Assembly: GCA_903891335.1 (NCBI GenBank)
Contig: CAITDX010000054.1
Location: forward strand, 1 to 5,765
DNA length: 5,765 nucleotides
Source: an uncultured bacterium
GTDB lineage: Bacteria; Patescibacteriota; Microgenomatia; UBA1400; PJMF01
Direction of reading: 5' to 3'
Under the pieces are notes generated by a model, which saw nothing but the letters and a program-made list of their open reading frames with translations, had not been told where the DNA came from and ran no database searches. Shown here piece by piece: positions 5,177 to 5,765 of the stretch (within the stretch, counting starts at the first letter, position 1; every line of letters begins with the position of its first letter). A program made the translations under genes and the position numbers.

Positions 5177-5765
5177 AGAGCAGAAGTGCACCGCTGACGA
5201 GTAGCAGTAAACTGCCCATTATAGCATTTTGCAGATCTCTCTGTCCCTGTCTATCGCCAAGTATGACTAAGCGACTCGCAAATTCAGCTACGTGCTTATT
5301 TGTTGCTCGTAGTTGCATTTGTTGGATGGGATAAGTTTTAACCCAGTCTGGTTTTTTTGTGACTTGATGACTCTGTTGTTTATTTGGTTGTGGAGGTGAA
5401 GAGTTTATTGGCTGATTTTGAGTTGGTGTCAGTGAAATTGTGATGGTGAGGTTGGGAGTTGGTGAAATCGGTATTGAACTTGGATCAAGACTCGGACTAG
5501 GACTCGGAGTGGGTGATGGATTTTGAAGTCCTTTGCTGGGTTGATTGAGAACAAACTGTTGCTCAGAAATTCTCGACCAACTGAGTCCTTTTTGCGTGCT
5601 TGTATAACTAAAACTATCAATGTTTATGCCGGACGCATCTTTGAGGATGACACTATCTTGGTCATTGTTGAGGCCAGTGACCTCTGCTACCAAGTACTCT
5701 TGATTAGCTATAAATTCGTCTGGAAATTGGTAGATCTGTTTCGTTGCATCGCTGAGGCTTAATCC
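5142..5765 (-). CDS. Lamin-tail-domain surface protein, membrane anchored (5' partial)
   Basis: This is the C-terminal 207 residues of a larger protein. The frame is open to the window edge, so a TTG at 5693 is not taken as its start. Residues 1 to about 82 look like the second half of a lamin-tail domain (LTD), an Ig-like beta fold found in secreted and surface bacterial proteins. Its features are YQFPDEFIANQEYLVAEVTG, LNNDQDSVILKDASG, IDSFSYTSTQKGLSWSR and a final LQNP. A Pro/Ser/Thr/Gln-rich spacer of about 50 residues follows. After a short polar stretch there is one hydrophobic segment (AIMGSLLLLVSGALLLYG, about 181-198) and a basic cytoplasmic-type tail KIKSTKKHP. This layout fits an extracellular domain on a wall-spanning linker, held by a C-terminal membrane helix. 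No LPXTG sorting motif is seen. Its stop overlaps the downstream VanZ-like gene. Confidence 0.85.
   Translation of the reverse strand, partial: GLSLSDATKQIYQFPDEFIANQEYLVAEVTGLNNDQDSVILKDASGINIDSFSYTSTQKGLSWSRISEQQFVLNQPSKGLQNPSPTPSPSPSLDPSSIPISPTPNLTITISLTPTQNQPINSSPPQPNKQQSHQVTKKPDWVKTYPIQQMQLRATNKHVAEFASRLVILGDRQGQRDLQNAIMGSLLLLVSGALLLYGKIKSTKKHP
5373..5519 (-). repeat. Pro/Ser/Thr-rich spacer with short tandem repeats
   Basis: The coding stretch for the linker of the lamin-tail protein is low complexity. It begins with tandem Ser-Pro and Thr-Pro units (PSPTPSPSPS) encoded by near-identical six-base units of the AGTCCN type, then becomes looser Pro/Thr/Asn/Gln-rich sequence. Such linkers typically span a cell wall or surface layer, and the unit number can vary between strains. 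Confidence 0.7.

Noticed and set aside
5523..5762. Open frame on the + strand opposite the lamin-tail domain
   Set aside because: It has no start signal and no recognisable product, and it lies opposite a well-supported domain on the other strand.
1..5765. CRISPR arrays, tRNA or rRNA genes, insertion sequences, attachment sites
   Set aside because: No spaced direct repeats, no cloverleaf-like or rRNA-like sequence and no transposase or terminal repeats were seen. All stretches longer than about 75 bases are coding or explained.

Overview
The window is a piece of bacterial chromosome from a moderately AT-rich organism using the standard bacterial code: TAA and TAG end the genes, and no internal TGA needs to be read as an amino acid. 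The left two thirds is the distal part of the large ribosomal-protein operon in the order rpsM-rpsK-rpsD-rpoA-rplQ-rplM-rpsI, all on the + strand and tightly packed. Gaps are mostly 1 to 8 bases, rplQ and rplM overlap by one base, and the only real gap is 69 bases before rpoA. The compact direct rplQ-rplM-rpsI join, a zinc-free S4, an unusual HU protein, and a lamin-tail-domain surface protein next to a VanZ-like membrane protein together suggest a Candidate Phyla Radiation (Patescibacteria, perhaps Microgenomates-like) genome. This placement is an inference from gene content and style, not from a phylogeny.

Region by region: 1-364 is the 3' part of rpsM, cut by the window edge. 373-1369 holds rpsK and rpsD (S11, S4). 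1370-1438 is a spacer with a small hairpin and the rpoA ribosome binding site. 1439-2377 is rpoA. 2385-3890 holds rplQ, rplM and rpsI. L17 has a long Lys/Ala/Pro tail and S9 a basic N-terminal extension. 3910-4350 is an unrecognised basic 146-residue protein at the end of the operon. 4357-4400 is an intrinsic terminator between the two converging gene sets. The remainder is on the - strand: an HU-like DNA-binding protein (4434-4709), a VanZ-like membrane protein (4781-5176), and the C-terminal part of a lamin-tail-domain surface protein (5142-5765, running off the window).

The + strand genes build the small and large ribosomal subunits and the RNA polymerase alpha subunit, the usual co-regulated growth cluster. 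The - strand genes form a separate unit. The lamin-tail protein and VanZ-like protein are translationally overlapped (35 bases) and probably both sit in the cell envelope. HU follows after 71 bases that contain promoter-like elements, so it may be transcribed on its own. HU then ends at the terminator hairpin, whose base pairing and U-tract are clearly better on the - strand.

No clear new multi-gene system is visible. The points most worth a second look are the unrecognised gene after rpsI, the altered HU arm, the tailed L17 and extended S9, the A7 run where the lamin-tail gene overlaps the VanZ gene, and the strand-asymmetric terminator.
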